Shown: piece by piece, positions 8,430 through 15,820 of the stretch | How the letters are laid out: every line of letters starts with the position of its first letter | Position numbering within the stretch: the stretch's first letter is position 1 | Assembly: GCA_963596005.1 (NCBI GenBank) | Contig: CAVBJF010000002.1 | Coordinates: 62,001 to 126,000 of the forward strand | Length of the DNA stretch: 64,000 nucleotides | From: Gallibacter pasteurianus_A | GTDB taxonomy: Bacteria > Bacillota > Clostridia > Peptostreptococcales > Anaerovoracaceae | Reading direction: 5' to 3' | Translations under genes and position numbers: made by a program | The notes under the pieces: generated by a model | Told to the model about the DNA's origin: nothing | The model's database searches: none | Seen by the model: only the letters and a program-made list of their open reading frames with translations

Positions 8430-9311
8430 ATGTTAATTGATAGATTTGTAGATTATTTAAAAAACGAAAAAAACATGTCACAAAATTCGCTTGAAGCATA
8501 CAAAAGAGATGTAGTTGCATTCGAAAAGTATTGCAAAAGCGACTGTGGTTTGGAACTGACAGATGTTACAAATACGCAGGTTGTGGCATATTTTCTTGAG
8601 CTTAAAAATGAGGGAAAATCCTCAGCGACATTAAACAGGAAGCTTGCGGCGCTTAGAATTTTTTATAAATATCTTGTCGCAAAAGGTCTAAAGGAAGGAA
8701 ACCCAACAGAAAATATAAAATCACCGCGGGTGGAGAGAAAAAAGATAGAGTATTTAGAAGTTGATGAGGTTGAAAGGCTTCTTGCGACTCCTGATACGAC
8801 CATGAAAGGTAAGCGTGACAGAGCTATCTTGGAAATAATGTATGCTACGGGGATTAGAGTAAATGAGCTTATCGCTGCAAATGTAGAAGATGTAAATCTG
8901 AGGATAGGTTTTTTCACATGTCCCGGCGAAACAGGCAGAGCGAGAATAGTACCGCTTGGTAGACCGGCAAGAGAAGCGGCAGAGGAATATCTTGAAGCTG
9001 CACGCGATATGTTCATAAAAAATAACAGAAGTGAAAGAGCGCTATTTGTAAATTATTACGGTCAGAGAATTACAAGGCAAGGTCTTTGGAAAATCTTAAA
9101 GACATATGGCAAAAAGGCCGGCTTAGAGGATAAAATAACGCCACACATTCTCAGGAATTCCTTTGCAGTACATATGGTGCAAAATGGCGCTGATTTAAAA
9201 TCACTTCAGGAGTTGATGGGTCATGAAGATATATCCGCAACCCAAATATACCTGTCAGTGACAAAAAACAGGATAAAGGATGTATATGACAAAACACATC
9301 CAAGAGCATAA
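8430..9311 (+). CDS. xerD: Tyrosine recombinase, XerD/XerC type
   Basis: Site-specific recombinase expected to resolve chromosome dimers at dif. It has 293 residues. The N-terminal SAM-like core-binding domain spans about residues 1-85, the catalytic domain about 105-290. Catalytic residues visible: R143 (ATGIRVNEL), H239 and R242 (HILRNSFAVH, with Asn where HLLRHSF is usual), the His of LMGHEDISATQIY and the tyrosine of IYLSV. The tail YDKTHPRA is typical of XerD. No integrase-like neighbours, att repeats or cargo genes accompany it, so a housekeeping Xer is favoured over a mobile-element integrase. It has its own promoter; tagO follows 27 bases later. Confidence 0.9.
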   Translation: MLIDRFVDYLKNEKNMSQNSLEAYKRDVVAFEKYCKSDCGLELTDVTNTQVVAYFLELKNEGKSSATLNRKLAALRIFYKYLVAKGLKEGNPTENIKSPRVERKKIEYLEVDEVERLLATPDTTMKGKRDRAILEIMYATGIRVNELIAANVEDVNLRIGFFTCPGETGRARIVPLGRPAREAAEEYLEAARDMFIKNNRSERALFVNYYGQRITRQGLWKILKTYGKKAGLEDKITPHILRNSFAVHMVQNGADLKSLQELMGHEDISATQIYLSVTKNRIKDVYDKTHPRA

Positions 9312-9338
9312 TGGTATACAGCAGGAAAGGATTTTTAG

Positions 9339-10511
9339 ATGATAATAAGCGTACGATGGCTATGTGCGATAGTATATATATTAACGTTTACAATAACATT
9401 GTTATTGGTGCCCGCTACTATAAAATTAGCTCATAAAGTGGGAGCTATAGACATTCCAAAAGATGACAGAAGAGTCCATAAAAGACCGATCCCGAGGATA
9501 GGCGGCGTTGCTATGTTTATGGCGATAACAGTCACCTTGTTATTTGCAACCGCATCAGGCATGTTTACAGAAAATGCAGTTGACAGAGTGAGTGGTATGG
9601 CGCGTCTTGAGTGGCGAAATGGATTTTTCACAAACGGTGAGTTAAATCCTATGGTCGGAGTTATCATAGGTGGAGCTATCATATTTGCGGTAGGATTTAT
9701 AGACGACTTGCGGGATATACACCCAAAGGTGAAGCTTTTTTGGCAGATAGTTGCGGCAAGCGTAACATTTGCACTTGGTACTCGTATAAGATTTATATCG
9801 TTTTTTTTCGATCAAGAAATTACAACCTTCTCAACAATTATCTGCTATGTAATAACAGTTGTTTGGATTGTAGCAATAACAAATACGATAAATCTTGTTG
9901 ATGGACTTGATGGTTTGGCAGCAGGAGTTGTGGCAATAGCGGCTCTTTGCATAGCATATGTAGGATATATTTTTGGATTTTACATAGGAGCCTTTCCTAT
10001 GCTTGCGATAGCAGGTGCGGCGCTTGGGTTTTTGCCATATAATTTTTATCCGGCAAAGACATTTATGGGCGATTGTGGTTCGCAATATCTGGGCTTTATG
10101 CTTGCTTCATATTCAATATTGGGGACGGTTAAAAGCGCAACAATAGTAGCGGTGTTGATACCAAGTTTGGCGCTTTTGTTACCTGTGATAGATACGATAC
10201 TTGCTGTAGTAAGGCGTGCGATAAGTGGCAAATCCATCATGGAGGCTGACAAAAATCATCTGCACCACAGACTGCTTAGGGCAGGTATGGGACAGCGAAG
10301 AACTGTTTTATGCATATACGGCATGTGCGGAGTTATGGGCGTTGCCGCTGTACTTTTGAGCAGAGATTTGTATGTCGAAACGCTTGGACTTGTAGCAGTT
10401 GCACTTCTCTACATATATGTGGTGTTGACTGATTCAAACAGCACATCACCGCATCTTAAAAAGGATGAAGAAAAATTAGATATGATTGCTACAAAAAAAG
10501 ACAAAGAGTGA
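9339..10511 (+). CDS. tagO: Undecaprenyl-phosphate GlcNAc-1-phosphate transferase (TagO/WecA family)
   Basis: Polytopic membrane enzyme that moves GlcNAc-1-P (or a related sugar phosphate) from UDP-sugar to undecaprenyl phosphate, starting wall teichoic acid or another surface polymer. It has 390 residues and about 10-11 hydrophobic segments. Family motifs: IPKDDRRVHKRPIPRIGG near residue 38, GFIDDLRDI (the DD motif), NLVDGLDGLAAG, FMGDCGSQYLGF and the cytoplasmic KNHLHHRLL loop, which is typical of the TagO/WecA/RgpG branch and separates it from MraY. Other polymer genes are not in the window, so the final product is unknown. Confidence 0.9.
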   Translation: MIISVRWLCAIVYILTFTITLLLVPATIKLAHKVGAIDIPKDDRRVHKRPIPRIGGVAMFMAITVTLLFATASGMFTENAVDRVSGMARLEWRNGFFTNGELNPMVGVIIGGAIIFAVGFIDDLRDIHPKVKLFWQIVAASVTFALGTRIRFISFFFDQEITTFSTIICYVITVVWIVAITNTINLVDGLDGLAAGVVAIAALCIAYVGYIFGFYIGAFPMLAIAGAALGFLPYNFYPAKTFMGDCGSQYLGFMLASYSILGTVKSATIVAVLIPSLALLLPVIDTILAVVRRAISGKSIMEADKNHLHHRLLRAGMGQRRTVLCIYGMCGVMGVAAVLLSRDLYVETLGLVAVALLYIYVVLTDSNSTSPHLKKDEEKLDMIATKKDKE

Positions 10512-10531
10512 AGGTTGAACGGAGGTAGGAT

Positions 10532-10990
10532 ATGAAGTGCCCATTTTGTAATCACTTTGATACAAAGGTAATAGATTCAAGACAGGTAGAAGACGGATAT
10601 GCGATAAGAAGGCGCAGAGAGTGCGAAAAATGTCATAAACGTTTTACGACATTTGAAAAAAGAGAAGAGGTCATTTTAATCGTAGTCAAAAAAGACGGTA
10701 GCAGAGAAGCTTTTGACAGAAGCAAGATTATGAATGGCATTGTGAAAGCATGCGAAAAAAGATCTGTTTCGGCGGTAGATATGGAAGGCATAGTAGATGA
10801 GATCGAAAAAGGCCTAAACAATCTAATGCAAAAAGAGGTAAAAAGCACATTTATAGGCGAGCTTGTAATGGAAAAATTAAAGGAGCTCGACGAGGTAGCA
10901 TATGTGCGATTTGCATCCGTGTACAGACAATTTACGGATATTGGCACTTTTATTTCGGAAATAGAAAGCCTAATAGGTGATAAAAAATGA
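10532..10990 (+). CDS. nrdR: Ribonucleotide reductase transcriptional repressor NrdR
   Basis: Represses nrd genes in response to nucleotide binding. It has 152 residues. The N-terminal zinc ribbon uses C3, C6, C31 and C34, with the signature RRRRECEKCHKRFTTFE. The ATP-cone spans about residues 46-136, beginning IVVKKDGSREAFDRSKI. Its length matches the family. The last four bases overlap the start of cmk (ATGA). No nrd gene is in the window. Confidence 0.97.
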   Translation: MKCPFCNHFDTKVIDSRQVEDGYAIRRRRECEKCHKRFTTFEKREEVILIVVKKDGSREAFDRSKIMNGIVKACEKRSVSAVDMEGIVDEIEKGLNNLMQKEVKSTFIGELVMEKLKELDEVAYVRFASVYRQFTDIGTFISEIESLIGDKK

Positions 10991-11637
10991 TGAAAAAAAC
11001 AAGAATAGCTATAGATGGCCCGGGCGGTGCCGGCAAGAGCACAATAGCAAAACAGGTAGCGAAGAAGTTAAACATAGAATACATAGATACGGGTGCTATG
11101 TATAGAGCTATCGCATACAAGACAATGCTTTTAGATATCACGCCGGACGACGAACAAAAGATAGAAGAGATTTTGCCTGAAACAGTCATTGATTTTGTAA
11201 ACGGAAGCATCATACTTGACGGCAAAAACATAGATGACAAGATAAGGACACCACAAATCTCGATGCAGGCTTCAAAGGTTTCGCAACTTCCTGCTGTGAG
11301 AAAAAAATTAGTCGATTTACAAAAGCAGATGGCGATTTCAAAGAACGTTGTAATGGATGGTCGAGATATTGGCACTAATGTTATAAAAGATGCTGAGTAT
11401 AAATTTTTTATGACCGCTACGGCGGAGGAAAGAGCAACTCGCAGATATAAAGAACTTATAGAAAAAGGAAAAGATACTAAATATGAAGATGTCTTAATGG
11501 ACATAAAGAAGCGTGATGAGGAAGATACAACCCGCAAATTAAATCCGCTAAAGCCTGCGGATGATGCAAAGATTTTGGATACGACAAAAATGAGTATAGA
11601 AGAGGTAGTCTCAGCAATTCTTTCCGAGGTGAGATAG
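10987..11637 (+). CDS. cmk: Cytidylate kinase
   Basis: Phosphorylates CMP and dCMP with ATP; cytoplasmic. It has 216 residues. P-loop IDGPGGAGKST at residues 8-18, then YIDTGAMYRAIAYK, VMDGRDIGTNVIKDA and the lid/arginine region ATAEERATRRYKEL. It starts within the nrdR stop (ATGATG), suggesting coupled translation; the first Met at 10987 and the second at 10990 are both possible. The following DUF1015-like gene begins right after the stop. Confidence 0.96.
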   Translation: MMKKTRIAIDGPGGAGKSTIAKQVAKKLNIEYIDTGAMYRAIAYKTMLLDITPDDEQKIEEILPETVIDFVNGSIILDGKNIDDKIRTPQISMQASKVSQLPAVRKKLVDLQKQMAISKNVVMDGRDIGTNVIKDAEYKFFMTATAEERATRRYKELIEKGKDTKYEDVLMDIKKRDEEDTTRKLNPLKPADDAKILDTTKMSIEEVVSAILSEVR

Positions 11638-12594
11638 ATGGTTGTTTTAAAGCCTTTTAAAGCGGTTAGACCGTCATATGAGTTTGCAAAAAGTGCAATA
11701 GATAAAGAGTATACATATGAAGAAATAAAAAAGGATATTGAGGGTGGTAGGCTTTTTAAGGAATCAAAGCCTATGCTTTATATCTATAAGCAAAAAACAG
11801 AAATATCCCAGACTGCTATCATAGGAGAAATTTCTTGTGAGACTGTTAATTTACTTGATGGTAGATGTCATGCAGCCTTTTTGTATAAGGAAAATGAGCA
11901 GACAAAAAAGCTTATAGAAGGATATATGACAAATAATACACCTGACTACAATGAGACAGCAGAAAACGGTAATGTGCATGAACTTTGGGCGATAAAAGAT
12001 GACAATGTTGTAAACGGCATCATAGGGCTTTTCGAAAAAATGGATCGTCTGTATTATGTTGCTAAGGCGTCAAAGTCTCTAGATTTTCCAAACGAAAGCG
12101 AGGAGCATAAAGACGCGGTTATAGCCCATCTTTACTCAAGTGCGACATTTAAAGCCATAGGTACAAGAGTGCTTATAGAAAATCTAAACGGCAACAGTAT
12201 CGTAGAATTTTTGCGCAAGATAGAGCAAAGTGGCTTTGAAGTAAAAAAGGTATCAGAAGATAGTAAGCTTTGTGATTTTTCGTTCGGAATGTACATAGAC
12301 GAGAATTTTTATGAGATCGCATTTAGCGGAGTTAAAAGGGAGTCTCTTGATATCATAATCGATCTTTTTCGCCAAAAAATATTATCGGAGATATTAGGAA
12401 TAGAGAATTTAAATGATGAGTCTCGCATAAAAATAAAACCTGACATTTCAAAATCAGAAAAGAGCACAGTTACTTTTTTATTCAGGAGCTTTATGCCTGA
12501 TGAAATAATGCATATGGTGGACAAAAAAGATAAACCAGAATACGAATTCGTAAATCTTAAAGACAGTCTGGATAAGGGTTTTGTAATAATATAA
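11638..12594 (+). CDS. Divergent DUF1015-family protein lacking the family signature
   Basis: A 318-residue protein of unknown function. The N-terminus VVLKPFKAVRPSYEFA matches the start of DUF1015 proteins, as do the order YIYKQ, IIGEI and HELWAIKDD in the first half and LSEILGIENLN in the C-terminal part. Two hallmarks are missing: the DGHHR motif (here LYYVAKASKS in the matching place) and the KSTYF-P-K segment near the end (here EYEFVNLKDS before GFVII). It is also about 80-100 residues shorter than usual members. The frame is intact with no stop or shift, so it is more likely divergent than dead. It follows cmk directly, so it is probably cotranscribed. Confidence 0.6.
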   Translation: MVVLKPFKAVRPSYEFAKSAIDKEYTYEEIKKDIEGGRLFKESKPMLYIYKQKTEISQTAIIGEISCETVNLLDGRCHAAFLYKENEQTKKLIEGYMTNNTPDYNETAENGNVHELWAIKDDNVVNGIIGLFEKMDRLYYVAKASKSLDFPNESEEHKDAVIAHLYSSATFKAIGTRVLIENLNGNSIVEFLRKIEQSGFEVKKVSEDSKLCDFSFGMYIDENFYEIAFSGVKRESLDIIIDLFRQKILSEILGIENLNDESRIKIKPDISKSEKSTVTFLFRSFMPDEIMHMVDKKDKPEYEFVNLKDSLDKGFVII

Positions 12595-12632
12595 GGAGAT
12601 ATCCGAATTTTCCGATATCAGGAACGCAAATC

Positions 12633-12661
12633 TTGAAAAAAAGCCTTTTTGATGGTATTAT
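12633..12661 (+). promoter_or_regulatory. Probable promoter for radC-mre
   Basis: TTGAAA (12633-12638), 17 bases, TATTAT (12656-12661), followed by further AT-rich sequence and radC at 12724. Confidence 0.45.
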
Positions 12662-12723
12662 ATAATCTGATTTGTTGTATTCATTTCTGATTTCAAATTG
12701 CCCTTCTAAAAACGGAGGGATAG

Positions 12724-13401
12724 ATGAAAATAAGAGAAATGGTAAAGGAAGAAAGACCACGCGAAAAACTATTGCTATTTGGGAGGCAAGCATTGACAAA
12801 TGCTGAGCTTTTGGCAATTTTAATAAAGAATGGCAGTAAGAAAAAAAGCGTGATGGATATTGCAGAAGAACTGCTTCATAGTAGCAATGAAGGCATCAAA
12901 GCTATTGCACAATATTCACCGGAGGAGCTTGCGGCGTTTGAAGGAATAGGCATAGCAAAGGCATGTACGATTTTAGCGGCTGTTGAGCTTGGCAATAGGG
13001 TGATACAAAAAGGCGTGATGGGAAAGGATTGTATCGAAACTGTTGAGGATGTCGCAAACATACTTATTGGGCAGATGAGTTATCTGAAAAAAGAGATTTT
13101 CAGAGTGCTCCTTTTGGATGCGAGAGGTGGGATTATTTCAAATGAAATAGTTTCTGTCGGAGATTTAATATCAAGCCCGGTTCATCCGAGAGAGTCATTT
13201 GTAACTGCAATAAAGAGAAGCGCGGCGGCAGTAATTTTTGCTCACAATCATCCGAGCGGGGATCCTTCCCCAAGCGATGAGGATATACAAACAACAAAAA
13301 GACTTAAACAAGCAGGGGAGATCTTAGGCATTGAAGTGCTTGACCATATCATTGTTGGGGACGGCACATATGTAAGTTTCAAGGCCATAGGATTAATATA
13401 A
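12724..13401 (+). CDS. radC: RadC family protein (JAMM/MPN+ domain)
   Basis: 225 residues. The N-terminal helix-hairpin-helix region (about 30-80) contains LTNAELLAILIKNG and FEGIGIAKACTILAA. The C-terminal MPN domain carries the metal motif HNHPSGDPSPSDED (H-x-H-x7-D pattern) and SVGDLISSPVHPRE. The old link to DNA repair has not held up well in the family, and the catalytic role is not settled; the metal-binding residues are intact here. Its place just before mreB is conserved in many Firmicutes. Confidence 0.95.
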   Translation: MKIREMVKEERPREKLLLFGRQALTNAELLAILIKNGSKKKSVMDIAEELLHSSNEGIKAIAQYSPEELAAFEGIGIAKACTILAAVELGNRVIQKGVMGKDCIETVEDVANILIGQMSYLKKEIFRVLLLDARGGIISNEIVSVGDLISSPVHPRESFVTAIKRSAAAVIFAHNHPSGDPSPSDEDIQTTKRLKQAGEILGIEVLDHIIVGDGTYVSFKAIGLI

Positions 13402-13417
13402 TAAAAGGAGAAAAAAT

Positions 13418-14452
13418 ATGGGTTTTGCAGGAAAAGATTTAGGTATTGATTTAGGAACCGCAAATACAATCATTTACAATCAGCAGGAAGGAGTTATCTT
13501 GAATGAGGCAACTGCTATTGCGTATGATAAATATACAGGTGATATAATCGCAACAGGCACTAAAGCAAAGGCAATGTATGGCAAAGCACCGAGAAATATT
13601 GAGGTTATAAAGCCATTACAGGATGGTGTTATTTCTGATTTTGATATGACAGCAGAGATGCTTCAGATATTTATAAGACAAGCAACAGAAGAAAGAAAAC
13701 CTACAGGACTCAGAGTCGTTGTAGGCGTACCAAGCGGAGTTACTGAGGTCGAAAAAAGAGCGGTCCTTGAAGTTGTACGTGAAGTCGGTGGTAAGGAAGT
13801 CTTTGTTATGGATGAACCTATGGCTGCGGCAATCGGTGCAGGTCTTGATGTTGAGGACAGCGAGGCGTCTATGATTGCAGATATCGGAGGAGGCACCACA
13901 GACGTAGCTATCCTTTCGCTTGGCGGTATTGTAGTAACAACCTCTCTAAGATATGCCGGAGATAAGATGAGTGAGGCGGTTATCGCTTACATCAGAAAGA
14001 AAAAGGGCGTGCTTATCGGCATGAAAACAGCCGAGGAACTAAAAGTATCTGTCGGAAGTGCTTATGTGGAAAAAGATGGTCAAGGAAAGCCTATTTTAAG
14101 AACTGTTAATGCAAGGGGTAGAGATTTGGTATCGGGATTACCAACTACATTTGAGGTGACAAATAAGGACATGGAAGAAGCATTGACGGAGTCAGTTGAT
14201 ACAATAATTGATGCTATTAAAACCACAGTCGAAAAAGCACCACCTGAAATAGCTGCGGATATTGCAGAAAAAGGTATGACGCTATCAGGTGGCGGTTCTC
14301 TTATAGAAAACTTTGACAAGCTTATTTCAATGAGAACAGGTATGACGGTTAGTATAGCAGACAATCCTTATGAAGCGGTAGCGATTGGCACAGGCAAAAG
14401 CCTTGATAATATTGAGAGATTAAGGACATATGCCGAAATCAAGATTAGATAA
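13418..14452 (+). CDS. mreB: Rod shape-determining protein MreB
   Basis: Bacterial actin homologue that organises side-wall synthesis at the membrane. It has 344 residues. Nucleotide-binding motifs: LGIDLGTANTIIY (phosphate 1) near residue 8, ADIGGGTTDVAILS (phosphate 2) and LSGGGSLIENFD (adenosine). The start has AAGGAG eight bases upstream. mreC, mreD, a PBP2 and minD follow on the same strand, and rodA faces them, so the whole elongation set is together. Confidence 0.98.
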   Translation: MGFAGKDLGIDLGTANTIIYNQQEGVILNEATAIAYDKYTGDIIATGTKAKAMYGKAPRNIEVIKPLQDGVISDFDMTAEMLQIFIRQATEERKPTGLRVVVGVPSGVTEVEKRAVLEVVREVGGKEVFVMDEPMAAAIGAGLDVEDSEASMIADIGGGTTDVAILSLGGIVVTTSLRYAGDKMSEAVIAYIRKKKGVLIGMKTAEELKVSVGSAYVEKDGQGKPILRTVNARGRDLVSGLPTTFEVTNKDMEEALTESVDTIIDAIKTTVEKAPPEIAADIAEKGMTLSGGGSLIENFDKLISMRTGMTVSIADNPYEAVAIGTGKSLDNIERLRTYAEIKIR

Positions 14453-14489
14453 TTCTTATTTAAACTGATAAGAAGAGGAATCTTAGAGT

Positions 14490-15308
14490 ATGAGATGGAT
14501 AAGAGAACATAAATTGTTTTCGGTTGTTGTGGGCATAGTTGTCGTGCTTATTATGATAATAGTCGGTTCATTTGCAAGCGGTAGCAATTCTAATTTCATA
14601 GGGGATGGTGTTCGAAAAGTTGTTACAACTATCGAAAAGCCATTTGCTTCATTTGCCGGGGGAGTAAAAAATGCTTTCAACGGCATATTTAAGTACAAAA
14701 GTCTCCAGGAAGAAAACGAGAGTCTAAAAGAGGAAAATGCAAAACTAAAAGAAAGTGTAAGTAATCTTTCTTTGCAGCAAAGCGAATATAATGAACTGCA
14801 AAAACTTTCAAAAGCCTTTGATTTTGAACCTTTTACTGATAGCGGAGAGGCGGTTGCCGCAAATATTATCGCGACAGATAACTCTATGGTATATAAGACA
14901 TTTACGGTGGATGCAGGTACAAATAAAGGTATTGAAAAGGGCGATGTTGTAGTAGATGGCAATGGTATCGTCGGGGAGGTTACAAAGGTAAGTAAAAATA
15001 CAGCGACGGTTACATCGATACTTGATGTAAATAAAAATATTAGTTTTATGGTGCAAAATAAAACAAGTGTGCTTGGTGTGCTAAGCGGAGAGGGCAAAAC
15101 AAAACTAAATGGATATTTAGTGGATGAGGCTTCAAATATAGCAGAGGGTGATACGCTTGTGACATCAGGTATGGGACATTATCCAAAAGGGATAGTTATA
15201 GGTAAGGTAACAAAGGTCGAATATGATAGCGATAAGCAACTTAGATTGGTGCAGGTACAGCCGTCAGCTGACTTTAAGTCGATGAAAAAGGTGGCGATTT
15301 TTAAATGA
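14490..15308 (+). CDS. mreC: Rod shape-determining protein MreC
   Basis: Elongasome scaffold, 272 residues, anchored by one N-terminal membrane segment (about residues 10-30, VVVGIVVVLIMIIVGSF). A coiled coil follows (about 68-105, rich in Glu/Lys/Leu), then the extracytoplasmic beta domain with the family pattern VDAGTNKGIEKGDVV and NGIVGEV. The start is an ATG preceded by AGGAATCTTAGAGT. It overlaps mreD by 4 bases (ATGA). Confidence 0.95.
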   Translation: MRWIREHKLFSVVVGIVVVLIMIIVGSFASGSNSNFIGDGVRKVVTTIEKPFASFAGGVKNAFNGIFKYKSLQEENESLKEENAKLKESVSNLSLQQSEYNELQKLSKAFDFEPFTDSGEAVAANIIATDNSMVYKTFTVDAGTNKGIEKGDVVVDGNGIVGEVTKVSKNTATVTSILDVNKNISFMVQNKTSVLGVLSGEGKTKLNGYLVDEASNIAEGDTLVTSGMGHYPKGIVIGKVTKVEYDSDKQLRLVQVQPSADFKSMKKVAIFK

Positions 15309-15820
15309 AATGGTACACAGTAGTTCCGACATTTTTAATCGCATTTATATTGCAAGTAACACTTTTTAATATGTTTACAATAAATGGAGTAGCACCAAAT
15401 TTGGTGCTTTGCTTTGCGCTTGTTATAACATTTTTATTTGGAAACGAGCAAAGGTGCATCATTTGCGCAACAATGGCAGGTCTTTTTTTGGATTTTGCGA
15501 CCGGCAAGTATGTGGGAATATACGCTTTGACATTATTTTTGATTACTCTTGGCACCCTTTTGTATAAACATTTTTTTAATAATGAGAGCAAAGTTTCGAT
15601 ATTGCCACTTGCTATAGCAGGCACGATAGCATATCATTTTTTAGCATGTATTATTTTAGCTATAGGTGGCGAAAGTATAAGTTTTGTAAGGGTTATAAAA
15701 TTCATTCCGTTTGCGGTCATCTGGGATATCATACTTATGTATATCATGTATTTTCTCATGATTAAGAAGGCTATGGAAAGACCGGGAAGATCAAAGCGTG
15801 AAAGGTATGAAATTATATGA
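15305..15820 (+). CDS. mreD: Rod shape-determining protein MreD
   Basis: Small membrane protein of the elongasome, 171 residues, with five or so hydrophobic segments and the short loops typical of MreD. NLVLCFALVITFLFGNEQR and GLFLDFATGKY match the family. It overlaps mreC and the following PBP2 gene by 4 bases each, showing a tightly coupled operon. Confidence 0.9.
   Translation: MKWYTVVPTFLIAFILQVTLFNMFTINGVAPNLVLCFALVITFLFGNEQRCIICATMAGLFLDFATGKYVGIYALTLFLITLGTLLYKHFFNNESKVSILPLAIAGTIAYHFLACIILAIGGESISFVRVIKFIPFAVIWDIILMYIMYFLMIKKAMERPGRSKRERYEII

Noticed and set aside
8430..9311. Tyrosine recombinase as a sign of a mobile element
   Set aside because: No excisionase, att repeat, cargo genes or base-composition change; the C-terminal tail and context fit housekeeping XerD.
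12598..12621. GATATC...GATATC inverted repeat downstream of the DUF1015-like gene
   Set aside because: Only six base pairs and no T run; GATATC is itself palindromic, so chance is likely.
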